DNA of 64,000 nucleotides from Halanaerobium praevalens DSM 2228 (GCF_000165465.1 NC_017455.1:1054001-1118000); one strand, 5' to 3'; counted from the first letter of the stretch, positions 1 through 9,985 are shown. Notes: a model not told the origin generated them from the letters alone. Program-made: numbers and translations.

Positions 1-2183
1 CTAAAGATGATTTAAAAGAGATAAATAAAAAAATATATAAATTAGGACAAGAACTTGATAAACCTGTAGTTGCAACTACAGATGCTCATTTTTTGGATCC
101 TAAAGACAGTATTTTTCGAGAAATTTTACAGACTGGTCAGGGCTTTAATGATGCTGATCAACAACCACCAATTTATTATAGAACTACAAATGAAATGTTA
201 TCTGAATTTGCATATTTTGGTAAAAAAATAGCAAAAGAAATTGTAATTGATAACCCAAACCAAATTGCAGATCGAATTGAAAAAATAAAACCGATTCCAG
301 ATGGACTTTTTACTCCTGAAATTGAAGGTGCTGAAGCAGAAATTAGAGAGATGTCATATAATCGAGCCCATAAATTTTATGGAGAAAAATTGCCCCAACT
401 GGTTATTGATCGTTTGGAGAAAGAACTTTCTTCAATTATTGAAAATGGTTTTGCAGTTATTTATTTAATTGCCCATAAACTAGTTAAAAAATCATTAGAA
501 GATGGCTATTTAGTAGGTTCACGAGGATCAGTTGGATCTTCGTTTGTAGCAACAATGACCGAAATAACTGAGGTTAATCCACTACCTCCACATTATCGTT
601 GCCCTAAGTGTTCTAAGCATGAGTTTATTACGGATGGCTCAATTGGAACTGGGGTGGATTTACCAGATAAGAAATGTCCTGATTGTGGAACTGAATATAT
701 TAAAGACGGTTTTGATATACCTTTTGAAGTTTTTATGGGGTTTAAGGGAGATAAAGTTCCGGATATTGATTTAAACTTTTCTGGTGAATACCAAGGCAAA
801 ATTCACAAATATACAGAAGAATTTTTTGGTAGAGACTATGTTTATAAAGCAGGTACTATTTCGACCATTGCTGATCGAACAGCTTTTGGCTTTGTTAAAA
901 ATTACCTTGATGAAAAAGGAATGGATGTTAAAAGAGCAGAAATTGATCGTTTAGTTGCTGGTTGTACTGGAGTTCGTCGGACTACTGGTCAGCATCCAGG
1001 TGGTTTAATGATTGTTCCTAAATCAAATAGTATTTTTGATTTTAGTCCAATTCAGCATCCTGCCAATGATCAAGATACAGATATTAGAACAACTCATTTT
1101 GATTATCATTCCATTAGTGGTCGTATTTTAAAATTAGATTTACTGGGGCATGATGATCCAACTTCTTTAAGGCTTTTGCAGGATATGACAGGAATAGAAC
1201 CAAAGGATATTCCGCTTGATGACCCAGATACAATGAGTATTTTTTCAAGTACAGATATATTGGAAGTTGAGGCTGATTTATTAGGTACTGATATAGGTAC
1301 TTTAGGTATCCCAGAATTTGGAACTTCTTTTGTTCAGCAAATGCTTAGAGATACTAGGCCAACAACTTTTGCTGAATTAGTCCGAATTAGTGGTCTTTCT
1401 CATGGGACTGATGTCTGGATTAATAATGCTCAAAGTTTAATTAGAAATGGCAAAGCTGAATTAGCAGAAGTTATTTCTGTAAGAGATGATATTATGAATT
1501 ACCTTTTACAAAAAGGTGTAGAACCATCTCAAGCTTTCTGGATTATGGAACATGTGCGTAAAGGTAAAGGTCTAACAGCTGAAGAAGAAGAGGCGATGAG
1601 GGAAAACCAGGTGCCAAATTGGTATATTGATTCTTGTAAAAAGATTAAATATATGTTTCCAAAGGCACATGCTGCAGCTTATGTAACAATGGCTTATCGG
1701 ATTGCATATTTTAAAGTTCATTATCCAGCTGCTTTTTATACTGCTTATTTTTCTATTAAAGCAGGAGATTTTGATGCTCAGCTAGCTTGTAATGGCCGCC
1801 AGGTTGTTATTGATAAAATTGAAGAGCTGGAGGCTTTAGGAAATGATATGACTGCTAAAGAAAGTGGAACTCTTACTGTTTTAAGAATTGTACTGGAAGC
1901 TATGATGCGTGGTATAGAGTTTATGCCAGTTGACATTTATGAGTCAGCAGCAAATCATTTTATTAAAAAAGAAGAAAATAAACTTTTAGCCCCTTTAATT
2001 AGTTTACAGGGGCTTGGTGGCAGTGCAGCTGAAAGTGTAGTCGTTGAGAGACAAAAGTCAGACTTCACTTCAATAGAAGAGCTATCAAATCGAACTTCAC
2101 TGACTTCAACTGTAATTGAAATCTTGAGAGAACATGGATCTCTAGCTGGAATGCCAGAACGAAATCAACTCTCTTTATTTTAA
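1..2183 (+). CDS. polC: DNA polymerase III alpha subunit PolC-type, C-terminal part (5' end outside window)
   Basis: Replicative DNA polymerase of Gram-positive bacteria. The frame is open from base 3, so the gene begins upstream; about 726 residues are visible of the roughly 1400 usual in the family. Seen: a PHP-region remnant (TTDAHFLDP, near nt 75-101), the GSRGSVGSS loop of the polymerase core, a four-cysteine zinc set (CPKC then CPDC, nt 600-690), the palm acidic motif [10 protein letters not shown] (nt 759-788), and a C-terminal QLSLF that fits the sliding-clamp binding motif. The 3'-5' exonuclease domain would lie in the missing part. It ends with TAA and is followed by a promoter for the next operon. 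Confidence 0.97.
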   Translation, partial: KDDLKEINKKIYKLGQELDKPVVATTDAHFLDPKDSIFREILQTGQGFNDADQQPPIYYRTTNEMLSEFAYFGKKIAKEIVIDNPNQIADRIEKIKPIPDGLFTPEIEGAEAEIREMSYNRAHKFYGEKLPQLVIDRLEKELSSIIENGFAVIYLIAHKLVKKSLEDGYLVGSRGSVGSSFVATMTEITEVNPLPPHYRCPKCSKHEFITDGSIGTGVDLPDKKCPDCGTEYIKDGFDIPFEVFMGFKGDKVPDIDLNFSGEYQGKIHKYTEEFFGRDYVYKAGTISTIADRTAFGFVKNYLDEKGMDVKRAEIDRLVAGCTGVRRTTGQHPGGLMIVPKSNSIFDFSPIQHPANDQDTDIRTTHFDYHSISGRILKLDLLGHDDPTSLRLLQDMTGIEPKDIPLDDPDTMSIFSSTDILEVEADLLGTDIGTLGIPEFGTSFVQQMLRDTRPTTFAELVRISGLSHGTDVWINNAQSLIRNGKAELAEVISVRDDIMNYLLQKGVEPSQAFWIMEHVRKGKGLTAEEEEAMRENQVPNWYIDSCKKIKYMFPKAHAAAYVTMAYRIAYFKVHYPAAFYTAYFSIKAGDFDAQLACNGRQVVIDKIEELEALGNDMTAKESGTLTVLRIVLEAMMRGIEFMPVDIYESAANHFIKKEENKLLAPLISLQGLGGSAAESVVVERQKSDFTSIEELSNRTSLTSTVIEILREHGSLAGMPERNQLSLF

Positions 2184-2186
2184 AAC

Positions 2187-2215
2187 TTGCAACTCTAAAA
2201 AAGCTATGATAGAAT
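2187..2215 (+). promoter_or_regulatory. Probable sigma-A promoter of the rimP-nusA operon
   Basis: TTGCAA, a 17-bp spacer and TAGAAT lie just after the polC stop. Transcription would start near 2222 and produce a leader of about 115 nt before rimP that contains the hairpin at 2258-2284. Assigned by eye only. Confidence 0.6.
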
Positions 2216-2257
2216 TATAAAGGAAAGAGTTCTGATAAATACTATTGTTGATTTTAG

Positions 2258-2284
2258 GAGTGGGGATGTCTTCCCACTCTTTTA
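2258..2284 (+). terminator. Intrinsic terminator or attenuator in the rimP-nusA leader
   Basis: GAGTGGG pairs with CCCACTC around an 8-nt loop and is followed by TTTTATTA. It could end polC transcripts, but it also lies downstream of the promoter at 2187-2215, so rimP-nusA transcripts must read through it. The U-tract is interrupted, which is the kind of weak terminator whose efficiency depends on NusA. Confidence 0.7.
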
Positions 2285-2337
2285 TTATAGTTTAAGTAAA
2301 TTAAAAATTAAATATTTGAGAAAGTGGGGTGTTTTAT

Positions 2338-2796
2338 TTGGGAAAAGTTGCTGAAACAGTAACAGATTTTGTGCTTCCAATTGCCCAGAGTGAAAATCTT
2401 AATTTGATTGATGTTGAATTTTTAAAAGAAGGTAGTGATTGGATACTGCGAATTTTTTTAGAAAATAAAAATGGTGAATTAACAATAGAAGAATGTGAAA
2501 AAGTAAGTAGATCTTTAAGTATGATTTTAGATGAAGAAGATCCAATTGATAAAAGTTATATTTTAGAAGTTTCTTCACCAGGTTTAGAAAGACCCCTTAA
2601 AACTGAAGAGGATTTTGAACGTTTTAAGGGAGAACTAATAGCAGTTAAAACTTTTAAAAAAATTGAAGGACAAAAAGAATTTGTAGGAATCTTAAAAGAT
2701 TTTAATGTTGATAAAATAACTTTAGAAATTGATAATAATAAATTAGAAATTGATTATAGCTTAGTTGCAAGAGCTAATTTGACTTTTGAAATTTAA
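2338..2796 (+). CDS. rimP: Ribosome maturation factor RimP
   Basis: Cytoplasmic factor for assembly of the 30S subunit. About 152 residues, the usual size, with the family signature SSPGLERPL near the middle and a C-terminal SH3-like beta domain. I place the start at the TTG at 2338 because GTGGGGTG lies 7 nt upstream; a GTG at 2329 is the alternative and adds three residues. First gene of the operon rimP-nusA-ylxR-infB-rbfA-nrnA-truB-ribF, with an 18-nt gap before nusA. This order is conserved across many bacteria. Confidence 0.93.
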   Translation: MGKVAETVTDFVLPIAQSENLNLIDVEFLKEGSDWILRIFLENKNGELTIEECEKVSRSLSMILDEEDPIDKSYILEVSSPGLERPLKTEEDFERFKGELIAVKTFKKIEGQKEFVGILKDFNVDKITLEIDNNKLEIDYSLVARANLTFEI

Positions 2797-2814
2797 AATT
2801 AAGGGGGGAATAAC

Positions 2815-4041
2815 ATGAATATAGAATTCATTCAGGCCCTGGATGATATAGAAAAAGATAAAGGTATTTCTAAAGAAGTATTATTAGATGCTATAGAAAC
2901 AGCTTTAGTTTCTGCTTATAAAAAAGATTTTGGTTCTAAAGATAATGTTAGAATAGAAATTTCTGCAGAAGCAGGAGAAGTAAAAGTCTTTTCCCGTAAA
3001 GAAGTTGTAGAAGAAGTAGAAAATAAAAATAGCGAAATATCTTTAATTGAAGCTGAAAATATTGATAGTAAATATACTATTGGAGACATTGTAGAGATTG
3101 AGGTTACTCCAGCTAATTTTGGCCGGATTGCAGCTCAAACTGCTAAACAAGTAGTTATGCAGCGAATCAGAGAGGCTGAAAGAGATGTTATTTTTGATCA
3201 ATATAAAGAAAAAGAAGATGAACTAATAACAGGTACCATCCAGCGTTTTCATAATGATAATATCTTAATTGATATGGGTAAGACAGAAGCTTTATTACCA
3301 CCTTCTGAACAAATTGCTGGTGAAAGATATGAAATTGGAGAAAGAATTAAACTTTATGTAGTTGAAGTAAGTACAACTAATAAGGGACCTCGTATTTTAG
3401 TCTCTAGAACTCATCCTGGATTATTAAAAAGACTTTTTGAAATTGAAGTTCCAGAAATTTTCCAAGGACTTGTAGAAATAAAAGAAGTAGCTAGAGAAGC
3501 TGGCCAAAGATCTAAAATGGCTGTTAGTAGTACAGAAAAGCAGGTTGATCCTGTTGGTTCCTGTGTTGGACCAAAAGGAATGAGAGTTCAGGCAGTTGTA
3601 GATCAATTAAATAATGAAAAAATTGATATTGTTAAATGGGATGAAGATCCAGAAGTATTTGTTGCTAATGCTTTAAATCCCGCTGAAGTAATTAGTGTTG
3701 ATATTAACAAATCAGAAAAAATTGCTAGAGTAGTTGTTCCAGATTTCCAACTTTCGCTTGCTATTGGTAAAGAAGGACAGAATGCACGTCTTGCTGCTAA
3801 ATTAACAGGCTGGAAAGTTGATATAAAAAAAGAATCTGAAATTGAAGCAGAGATCGAAAAAAAGAAAATTGAAAAAAATGCTTCTGAGCTTGCTAAAAGT
3901 TTAGATAAGTTTGAAGAAAACATTGAAGCAGAAATGGAAACAGATAATTTAGAAGCAGCTGAAAAAGTAAATGAAAATTTAATTGACAAGATGGAAAATG
4001 ATTTAGATGAACAGACAGAAGATCTTGAAAATCTTGATTAA
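2815..4041 (+). CDS. nusA: Transcription termination/antitermination factor NusA
   Basis: RNA polymerase-associated factor that promotes pausing and intrinsic termination. 408 residues: an N-terminal polymerase-binding domain, an S1 domain (ELITGTIQRFHNDN onwards, about residues 135-200), then KH domains with GPKGMRVQAV (near 250) and IGKEGQNARLAAK (near 315). A glutamate-rich tail of about 55 residues replaces the acidic repeat domains of the Escherichia coli protein, as is common in Firmicutes. ATG start behind AAGGGGGG. It may regulate its own operon through the hairpin at 2258-2284 (inference). Confidence 0.97.
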   Translation: MNIEFIQALDDIEKDKGISKEVLLDAIETALVSAYKKDFGSKDNVRIEISAEAGEVKVFSRKEVVEEVENKNSEISLIEAENIDSKYTIGDIVEIEVTPANFGRIAAQTAKQVVMQRIREAERDVIFDQYKEKEDELITGTIQRFHNDNILIDMGKTEALLPPSEQIAGERYEIGERIKLYVVEVSTTNKGPRILVSRTHPGLLKRLFEIEVPEIFQGLVEIKEVAREAGQRSKMAVSSTEKQVDPVGSCVGPKGMRVQAVVDQLNNEKIDIVKWDEDPEVFVANALNPAEVISVDINKSEKIARVVVPDFQLSLAIGKEGQNARLAAKLTGWKVDIKKESEIEAEIEKKKIEKNASELAKSLDKFEENIEAEMETDNLEAAEKVNENLIDKMENDLDEQTEDLENLD

Positions 4042-4081
4042 TAATACTAACTATTAATTAAAATCTTAAGGAGGATTGAGA

Positions 4082-4342
4082 TTGCAGAGCAGAAGTCCTA
4101 TTCGTAAATGTGTAGGTTGTGGTGCCAGAAGAGACAAGATTGAACTTTTAAGAGTGGTAAATAACAAAGGAGATATTTTAGTTGATCCAGGAGGAAGAAC
4201 TCCTGGTAGAGGTGCTTATCTCTGTCCAAATCTTGATTGTTTAGATCAAGCAATAGAAAAAGGTGCACTTAAAAAAGCACTTAGAAAAGAGATTTCCGAT
4301 GAAATTTATACTAAAATTTCGGAGGAGATTAAACATGGTTAA
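4082..4342 (+). CDS. ylxR: YlxR family RNA-binding protein (RnpM)
   Basis: Small nucleic-acid-binding protein of the nusA-infB operon; the Bacillus subtilis member modulates RNase P. About 86 residues with the family motif RKCVGCGARRDK and the GRGAYLCPN segment. The start is taken as the TTG at 4082, six nt after AAGGAGGA; the TTG at 4076 abuts the SD and is unlikely. The ribosomal L7Ae-like gene (ylxQ) often found between ylxR and infB is absent here; infB follows after 30 nt. Confidence 0.9.
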   Translation: MQSRSPIRKCVGCGARRDKIELLRVVNNKGDILVDPGGRTPGRGAYLCPNLDCLDQAIEKGALKKALRKEISDEIYTKISEEIKHG

Positions 4343-4372
4343 CTAACAGTAGAATATTTTGGAGGTGCAAGT

Positions 4373-6370
4373 ATGGCAAAAATTAGAGTATATAATCTAG
4401 CACATGAGCTAGATATGGATAGTAAAGAGGTAATTGAAATATTAAATGATCTTGATATCGAGGTATCAAGTCATATGAGTACAATAACAGACGAAACAGC
4501 AGAACTTGTAAAAGGAATCTATGCTGAAAATCAGAAAGCGGAAGCTAAAACTGATACAGCTACAGAAGAATTAGAAGTAGAACAAAATTTAACAGAAACA
4601 GAAGCTAAAACAAATGCTTTAGAGATTGAAACACCAATCACAGTCAAAGAATTTGCAGAAAAGATTGATGAGGCTCCTAATAATTTAATTGTAGAGTTAA
4701 TGAATATGGGAGTTATGGCTAATGTTAACCAAAGTCTAGATGAAGACACTTTGGAATTGTTAGCTGAAGAATTGGGAGTAAATATTGAATTTAAATCTGA
4801 AGCTAAAGAGCAAGCTTCTTTAAGAGTAGGTCCTGAAATTGAAGATAAAGAAGAGGATCTAGAATTTCGTCCACCAATTGTAACAGTTATGGGTCATGTT
4901 GATCATGGTAAAACAACCTTGCTTGATTCAATTAGAGAAAGTAGGGTAGCTGGTAGCGAAGCTGGAGGAATTACTCAGCATATTGGTGCTTATCAGGCTG
5001 AAGTTGATAATAAAAAAATTACTTTTATTGATACACCAGGTCATGAAGCTTTTACAGCTATGAGAGCTCGTGGAGCTCAACTAACTGATATTGCAATTTT
5101 AGTTGTAGCTGCTGATGATGGAATTATGCCCCAAACTGAAGAGGCAATTAACCATGCTAAAGCAGCAGGAATTCCAATTATTGTGGCAGTTAATAAAATT
5201 GACAAAGCAAATGCTCAACCAGATAGAGTTAAACAGGAATTAACTGAATATGGTTTAGTGCCTGAAGACTGGGGTGGAAACACAATTTGTGTTAATGTTT
5301 CTGCACTACAGCAGCAAAATATTGATGAACTTTTAGAGATGATTATTTTAGTTTCAGAAATGGAAGAACTAAAAGCTAATCCTAATCGTTTAGCTGAGGG
5401 AGTAGTTATTGAAGCTGAATTAGATAAAGGTAGAGGTCCAGTTGCTACTCTATTAGTTAAAAATGGTACTTTAAAAGTAGGAGATCCAATTTTAGCTGGT
5501 TTAACATCTGGTCGAGTTAGAGCTATGTTTAATGAATTTGGTGAGTCTTTAGCTGAAGCTGGACCATCAGCTGCAGTAGAGGTACTTGGTTTTAATGAAG
5601 TTCCTGCAGCAGGTGACTTTGTTCAGGTCTTAGAAGATGAAAGACAGGCTAGAGATGTAGCTTCTGATAGGCAAGATGAAAAAAGACAATCTGAATTAAA
5701 ATCTGATGCTAAAGTTTCTTTAGATGATCTTTATAAGCAGATTCAGGAAGGTGAAGTTAAAGAATTAAATATTATTATTAAAGCTGATGTTCAAGGTTCA
5801 ATCGAAGCTTTAAAAGCTTCACTGCTGAGATTAGGTACAGATGAGGTAACGGTTAATGTTATTCATACTGGTGTTGGAGGAGTAAATGAAACTGATGTTA
5901 ACTTAGCAAGTGCTTCTAATGCTATAATTATTGGTTTTAATGTTCGACCTGATAATAAGACTATTAAAGCAGCTGAAAAAGAAAAAGTTGATATTAGAAC
6001 TTATAGAGTAATTTATAAAGCTATAGAAGATATTAAAAATGCAATGGCTGGTTTGCTTGATCCAGAACTTAAAGAAGAAGTTACTGGTAGAGCAGAAGTT
6101 AGAGATACCTTTAAAGTTCCTGATGTTGGAATTATAGCAGGTGCCTATATTACTGATGGCCATGTAAATCGTAACTATGATGCTCGTTTAATTAGAGACG
6201 GAGTAGTTATCCATGAAGGAACTATTTCTTCACTTAAAAGATTTGAAAATGATGTTAGAGAAGTAAAATCTGGTTATGAATGTGGAATTGGAATCGAGAA
6301 TTATAATGATCTCAAAGTTGGAGATATTATTGAATTCTATACTTATAGGGAAATCAAAAGGTCCTTATAG
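4373..6370 (+). CDS. infB: Translation initiation factor IF-2
   Basis: GTPase that brings initiator tRNA to the ribosome. 665 residues. Two IF2_N repeats occupy the N-terminus (residues about 1-50 and 87-140) separated by a short glutamate-rich linker, so the N-terminal extension is short. The G domain has G1 GHVDHGKT (174-181), G3 DTPGHEAF and G4 NKID. Domains II-IV follow, including the initiator tRNA-binding C2 region. ATG start behind GGAGGTG. Stop TAG; rbfA begins 16 nt later. Confidence 0.98.
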   Translation: MAKIRVYNLAHELDMDSKEVIEILNDLDIEVSSHMSTITDETAELVKGIYAENQKAEAKTDTATEELEVEQNLTETEAKTNALEIETPITVKEFAEKIDEAPNNLIVELMNMGVMANVNQSLDEDTLELLAEELGVNIEFKSEAKEQASLRVGPEIEDKEEDLEFRPPIVTVMGHVDHGKTTLLDSIRESRVAGSEAGGITQHIGAYQAEVDNKKITFIDTPGHEAFTAMRARGAQLTDIAILVVAADDGIMPQTEEAINHAKAAGIPIIVAVNKIDKANAQPDRVKQELTEYGLVPEDWGGNTICVNVSALQQQNIDELLEMIILVSEMEELKANPNRLAEGVVIEAELDKGRGPVATLLVKNGTLKVGDPILAGLTSGRVRAMFNEFGESLAEAGPSAAVEVLGFNEVPAAGDFVQVLEDERQARDVASDRQDEKRQSELKSDAKVSLDDLYKQIQEGEVKELNIIIKADVQGSIEALKASLLRLGTDEVTVNVIHTGVGGVNETDVNLASASNAIIIGFNVRPDNKTIKAAEKEKVDIRTYRVIYKAIEDIKNAMAGLLDPELKEEVTGRAEVRDTFKVPDVGIIAGAYITDGHVNRNYDARLIRDGVVIHEGTISSLKRFENDVREVKSGYECGIGIENYNDLKVGDIIEFYTYREIKRSL

Positions 6371-6386
6371 ATAGAGGTGAGAAAAA

Positions 6387-6770
6387 ATGTCAAATAAACG
6401 TGCAGTACGAGTTGGAGAATTATTAAAAGAAGAAATAAGTCAGATTGTATTAAGAGAAATGAAAGATCCAAGAATCGGTTTTGTTTCAATAACTGATGTT
6501 GAAGTCAGTGGTGATTTAAGACATGCTAAAGTATTTATTAGTGTTTATGGTACTGAAAAAGAAAAAGAAGAAACTTTAGCAGGTTTACAACAGGCTCAGG
6601 GTTTTGTACGTAAATTGGTAGGAGAAAGAGTTAAAATTCACCATACACCAGAGATTATTTTCCGTTATGATGATTCTATAGAAAATGGTGTTCATATTTC
6701 AAATATCATTAAAGATCTTAAGCAATCAGGAGAGATAAAGGAGTCTGACTCTGATGCAGAAAAACATTAA
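6387..6770 (+). CDS. rbfA: Ribosome-binding factor A
   Basis: KH-fold factor needed for late maturation of the 30S subunit. 127 residues with the typical start RAVRVGELLKEEIS, the DPRIGFVSITDVEVS strand region and the C-terminal HTPEIIFRYDDSIE motif. SD AGAGGTGAG precedes the ATG. Its last 17 nt overlap the start of nrnA, which suggests translational coupling. Confidence 0.97.
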   Translation: MSNKRAVRVGELLKEEISQIVLREMKDPRIGFVSITDVEVSGDLRHAKVFISVYGTEKEKEETLAGLQQAQGFVRKLVGERVKIHHTPEIIFRYDDSIENGVHISNIIKDLKQSGEIKESDSDAEKH

Positions 6771-7731
6771 AGAAATTATAGAGCTTATAAATCAAAAGCA
6801 GAACTTTGTAGTTGTTGGCCATGTTGGTGCAGATGGAGATAGTATTGGTTCAGTAACTGCTTTAACTCGCTTATTAGATTTGAAAGGAAAAAAAGTCAGA
6901 GCTTATCTTAATCGTGATACTCTGGCTCCCTTTTCTTTTTTAGAAGTTCAAGCAGATATGTTTTATACAGACTTAGGTCAATTAAAAAAAGAGCTAAGTA
7001 ATGAAGAATATATTCTAATAACTCTTGATTCTGGTAGTTTAGAAAGAGTTGATTTAAGCCCAGAAATAATTGATTCAGCTCAACTAATCATTAATATCGA
7101 TCACCATGAAGATAATACTCATTTTGGGCAAATAAATTTGGTTCAATCTGATAGAGCAGCAGTTGGTGAAATTATTTATGATTTTGCTAGTCAGATGCTT
7201 AAAGAAAAAATTCCATTAAAAATTGCTAATCCTTTAGCTACTGGAATTATAACTGATACAGGAGCTTTAAGATATGAAAATACAACTTCTAGAGTCTTGA
7301 GAATTTTGGCTGAATTAATGGAAGCTGGAGTTAATATTTATAAAATCAATAAAAAGGTATTTGGAAGTTTAAGTTATAAATCCTTAATTTTAAAAGGAAT
7401 GGCTCTTGCTACTTTATCTAGAAGTGAAGACGGTAAAATAGCTTGGATATATGTTAGTCGAGAAATGATGCATGAAGCACAGACTGACTATACAGAAGGT
7501 TTAGTAAACCTTGCTCGGGATATTGAAGGAGTAGAAATAGGTATTTTGTTCACTGAAGAAGAAAAAAAAGAAATTAAAGTTAGTTTAAGATCTAATTTTT
7601 ATGCTAAAGTAAATCAATTAGCTGCTGATTTTAATGGTGGTGGCCACCCTAGAGCAGCTGGAGCTACAGTAAATAAAACTTTAAAGCAAACTATTGATTT
7701 GGTAGTAGAGGCTGCTAAAGAATATGTTTAA
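6754..7731 (+). CDS. nrnA: DHH-family nanoRNase/pAp phosphatase NrnA
   Basis: Degrades short oligoribonucleotides and dephosphorylates pAp. 325 residues. DHH phosphoesterase motifs: GADGDS (25-30), the acidic TLDSG segment (near 90), DHH (116-118), and the DHHA1 substrate-binding motif GGGHPRAAGA (295-304). The SD for its ATG is inside rbfA. It overlaps truB by 8 nt (ATGTTTAA). Its position between rbfA and truB is the usual Firmicutes order. Confidence 0.96.
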   Translation: MQKNIKEIIELINQKQNFVVVGHVGADGDSIGSVTALTRLLDLKGKKVRAYLNRDTLAPFSFLEVQADMFYTDLGQLKKELSNEEYILITLDSGSLERVDLSPEIIDSAQLIINIDHHEDNTHFGQINLVQSDRAAVGEIIYDFASQMLKEKIPLKIANPLATGIITDTGALRYENTTSRVLRILAELMEAGVNIYKINKKVFGSLSYKSLILKGMALATLSRSEDGKIAWIYVSREMMHEAQTDYTEGLVNLARDIEGVEIGILFTEEEKKEIKVSLRSNFYAKVNQLAADFNGGGHPRAAGATVNKTLKQTIDLVVEAAKEYV

Positions 7732-8617
7732 TGGTACAGCTAATATTTTAAAACCACCAGGTATTTCTTCTTTTGCCTTAATTAAAAAATTGCGTCATCT
7801 TTTAGATGAAAAAAAAGTTGGTCATACAGGAACATTGGATCCAGCTGCAGCTGGAGTTTTGGGAGTATGTTTTGGTAAAGCTACCAAAACTATTCCCTTT
7901 TTAGATGATAAGCAGAAAGAATATATTTGTGAGTTGAAGCTTGGTCTAAGAACTGATACCCTTGATTTAGAAGGTGAAATTATAGCTCAAGATTCAAATT
8001 GGGAAAAATTAACAAAAAAGAAAGTGGAAGCTGCTATTTTAAATTTTAAGGGAAAACAAGAACAAATACCTCCAATGTATTCTGCTTTACACCATGAAGG
8101 GCGAAGACTTTATCAACTTGCTCGGCAAGGGATTAAAGTTGAACGTGAAAGTAGAGAAATTGAAATTTTAGATTTAGAAATTATAGAAATTAAACTACCT
8201 TTAGTCAGATTTAGAGTTGAAGTAACAAGAGGAACTTATATTCGTTCTTTAGTTCGCGATATTGGAGACAAACTAGCTACAAATTCAGTAATGACTTTTC
8301 TTTTAAGGACTAAATCAGGTCCTTTTAGACTAGCAGATTCGGTGAGTTATGAAGATATTGCAGCTCAAGGTAGTCAGATTTTATTAAAAACTTATGAACC
8401 ACTAAAATTACCAGCTTATACAATAAAAGATCAAGAATATGAGCGTGCTAAAAATGGTAATTATTTAATTAAAGAAAACATGGTAGAAACTGAAATAAAT
8501 TTGAATATTGGTGATAAATTTCTTGTTTTTTCAGAAGCAGGAGATTTTATGGCTATTAGCCAATACCAATTAGTAGATGATTATCCTATTTATCAACCAC
8601 TTAAAGTGTTCATTTAA
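7724..8617 (+). CDS. truB: tRNA pseudouridine(55) synthase TruB
   Basis: Makes pseudouridine 55 in the T-loop of tRNAs. 297 residues with the catalytic motif GHTGTLDPAAAG (Asp39 nucleophile), the YSALHHEGRRLYQLARQG segment and RGTYIRSLVRDIG. A C-terminal extension carries a PUA-like or TruB C-terminal domain. The ATG lies inside the last codons of nrnA; the two genes share 8 nt. Confidence 0.97.
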   Translation: MFNGTANILKPPGISSFALIKKLRHLLDEKKVGHTGTLDPAAAGVLGVCFGKATKTIPFLDDKQKEYICELKLGLRTDTLDLEGEIIAQDSNWEKLTKKKVEAAILNFKGKQEQIPPMYSALHHEGRRLYQLARQGIKVERESREIEILDLEIIEIKLPLVRFRVEVTRGTYIRSLVRDIGDKLATNSVMTFLLRTKSGPFRLADSVSYEDIAAQGSQILLKTYEPLKLPAYTIKDQEYERAKNGNYLIKENMVETEINLNIGDKFLVFSEAGDFMAISQYQLVDDYPIYQPLKVFI

Positions 8618-8634
8618 TGATGGAGGAAATTTAT

Positions 8635-9558
8635 ATGCAGGTTATAACTAGTAAAGATTATAATAGCTTTAAAAGTGATAATACATGTCTTGCAATTGGA
8701 GCTTTTGATGGTCTGCATAAAGGTCATCAATTAATTATTAAAAGAGCTATTAAAATTGCAAGAAAAAATAATTATCCTGCTGCAGTTTTATCTTTCCATC
8801 CCCATCCATTAAAAATCATAGCTGGTAAAAATCCTCCTCCAGCAGTAGTTTCCCGTCACCAAAAAATTTCTCTTTTAGAAGAAATGGGAGTTGACTATTA
8901 TTTTGAGCAAGAATTTAATCAAGAATTTGCTCATTTGCGAGCGGAAGATTTTATAAATAATATTTTAATTGATAAAATAAAAGTTAATACAATAGTAGTT
9001 GGAGATGATTTTCGTTTTGCTTATAAAAATGAGGGTAATGTTGACATTTTAAGAGAAATGGGAAAAATCCATAATTTTAAAGCTGAAATAATTTCTCAAC
9101 TACATGCCAGTGATGATAGGATTTCTAGCACAAGGATTCGTAACTTATTAAAAGCAGGAGAGCTTAAGCAGGCTAAAAAACTTTTGGGAAGACCATATCA
9201 GATTTGTGGAGAAGTTATTCATGGTAAAAAAAGAGGTAGGAAAATGGGATTTCCAACTGCAAATTTGAAATTAGAAACAAATTATGCCCTACCTCCTGAA
9301 GGTGTATATGCTGTAAAAGTTAATATTGATCAGCAAGAATATATAGGAGCAGCTAATTTAGGCTATAATCCTACTTTTAATAATCAAGAAATTTCTTTTG
9401 AAGTTTATCTTTTAGATTTCAAAAAAGATATTTATGGAAAAAGACTTTGTGTTGATTTGATAGAATTTATTCGGGGAGAAAGACAATTTAAAAGTAAAGA
9501 AGAATTAATTGAGCAGATGCAGCAAGATATTCTTTACACGCGTCAACTTTTATGTTAA
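8635..9558 (+). CDS. ribF: Bifunctional riboflavin kinase/FAD synthetase RibF
   Basis: Converts riboflavin to FMN and FAD. About 307 residues: N-terminal FMN adenylyltransferase with the nucleotidyl-transferase motif FDGLHKGHQ and the STRIRNLL segment; C-terminal riboflavin kinase with GRKMGFPTANL. The start is the ATG at 8635, 7 nt after TGGAGGAA; upstream ATGs at 8617 and 8620 overlap that SD and are unlikely. Last gene of the rimP operon; the rpsO promoter lies in its 3' end. Confidence 0.95.
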   Translation: MQVITSKDYNSFKSDNTCLAIGAFDGLHKGHQLIIKRAIKIARKNNYPAAVLSFHPHPLKIIAGKNPPPAVVSRHQKISLLEEMGVDYYFEQEFNQEFAHLRAEDFINNILIDKIKVNTIVVGDDFRFAYKNEGNVDILREMGKIHNFKAEIISQLHASDDRISSTRIRNLLKAGELKQAKKLLGRPYQICGEVIHGKKRGRKMGFPTANLKLETNYALPPEGVYAVKVNIDQQEYIGAANLGYNPTFNNQEISFEVYLLDFKKDIYGKRLCVDLIEFIRGERQFKSKEELIEQMQQDILYTRQLLC

Positions 9559-9561
9559 AAT
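9533..9561 (+). promoter_or_regulatory. Probable promoter of rpsO
   Basis: TTTACA, a 17-bp spacer and TAAAAT, overlapping the ribF stop codon. It would start a leader of about 90 nt that includes the structured element at 9589-9621. Visual match only. Confidence 0.5.
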
Positions 9562-9588
9562 TATAAAGAAAGTTTTAAATTACCATTT

Positions 9589-9657
9589 GCTAGGATTGCG
9601 AGTCTCCAACGTTATCTTGGCTTGTGGCGAATTAATTTTACAGGAGGTGAGTTATCA
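9589..9657 (+). promoter_or_regulatory. Putative S15 autoregulatory leader of rpsO
   Basis: GCTAGGAT (9589-9596) pairs with ATCTTGGC (9614-9621), and the inner GCG/CGT can extend the helix around AGTCTCCAA. The hairpin lies just upstream of the rpsO SD (CAGGAGGTGAG). Ribosomal protein S15 represses its own synthesis through structured leaders in several bacterial groups; the position and the GC-rich pairing in an AT-rich genome fit that, but the exact class was not tested. Confidence 0.5.
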
Positions 9658-9924
9658 ATGTTAAGTAAAGAAAAAAAGCAAGAAATTATTGAGGAATACC
9701 AATTAGAAGAAGGAGATACAGGTTCTTCTGAAGTACAGGTTGCTCTCTTAACAGCAAGAATTGCTGATTTAACTGAACATTTAAAAGACCATAAAAATGA
9801 TCATCATTCAAGAAGAGGATTATTAAAAATGGTTGGACAGAGAAGAAAGTTGCTTAGATACTTAAAAAATAATGATGTTCTGCGTTATCGTGAACTAATT
9901 TCAAAATTAAAAATTCGCGGTTAA
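9658..9924 (+). CDS. rpsO: 30S ribosomal protein S15
   Basis: Primary 16S rRNA-binding protein of the 30S platform. 88 residues, the standard length, with the family segments [32 protein letters not shown] and [10 protein letters not shown]. The start is ATG 9658, 8 nt after GGAGGTG, which fits the conserved N-terminus. It stands as its own unit between a leader and a strong terminator, immediately upstream of pnp, the usual arrangement. Confidence 0.98.
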   Translation: MLSKEKKQEIIEEYQLEEGDTGSSEVQVALLTARIADLTEHLKDHKNDHHSRRGLLKMVGQRRKLLRYLKNNDVLRYRELISKLKIRG

Positions 9925-9936
9925 TAATGCATACTA

Positions 9937-9966
9937 AAAGAGCGGGGCAATCCCCGCTCTTTATTT
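9937..9966 (+). terminator. Strong intrinsic terminator after rpsO
   Basis: AGAGCGGGG and CCCCGCTCT form a GC-rich stem around a short CAAT loop, followed by TTATTT. It separates rpsO from pnp. Confidence 0.9.
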
Positions 9967-9985
9967 GAATAAGGAGGAAAAAAAT

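Noticed and set aside
3603-3989. Minus-strand open frame of 128 codons opposite nusA
   Set aside because: Serine- and phenylalanine-rich translation typical of an antisense shadow in AT-rich DNA; no SD and no family resemblance.
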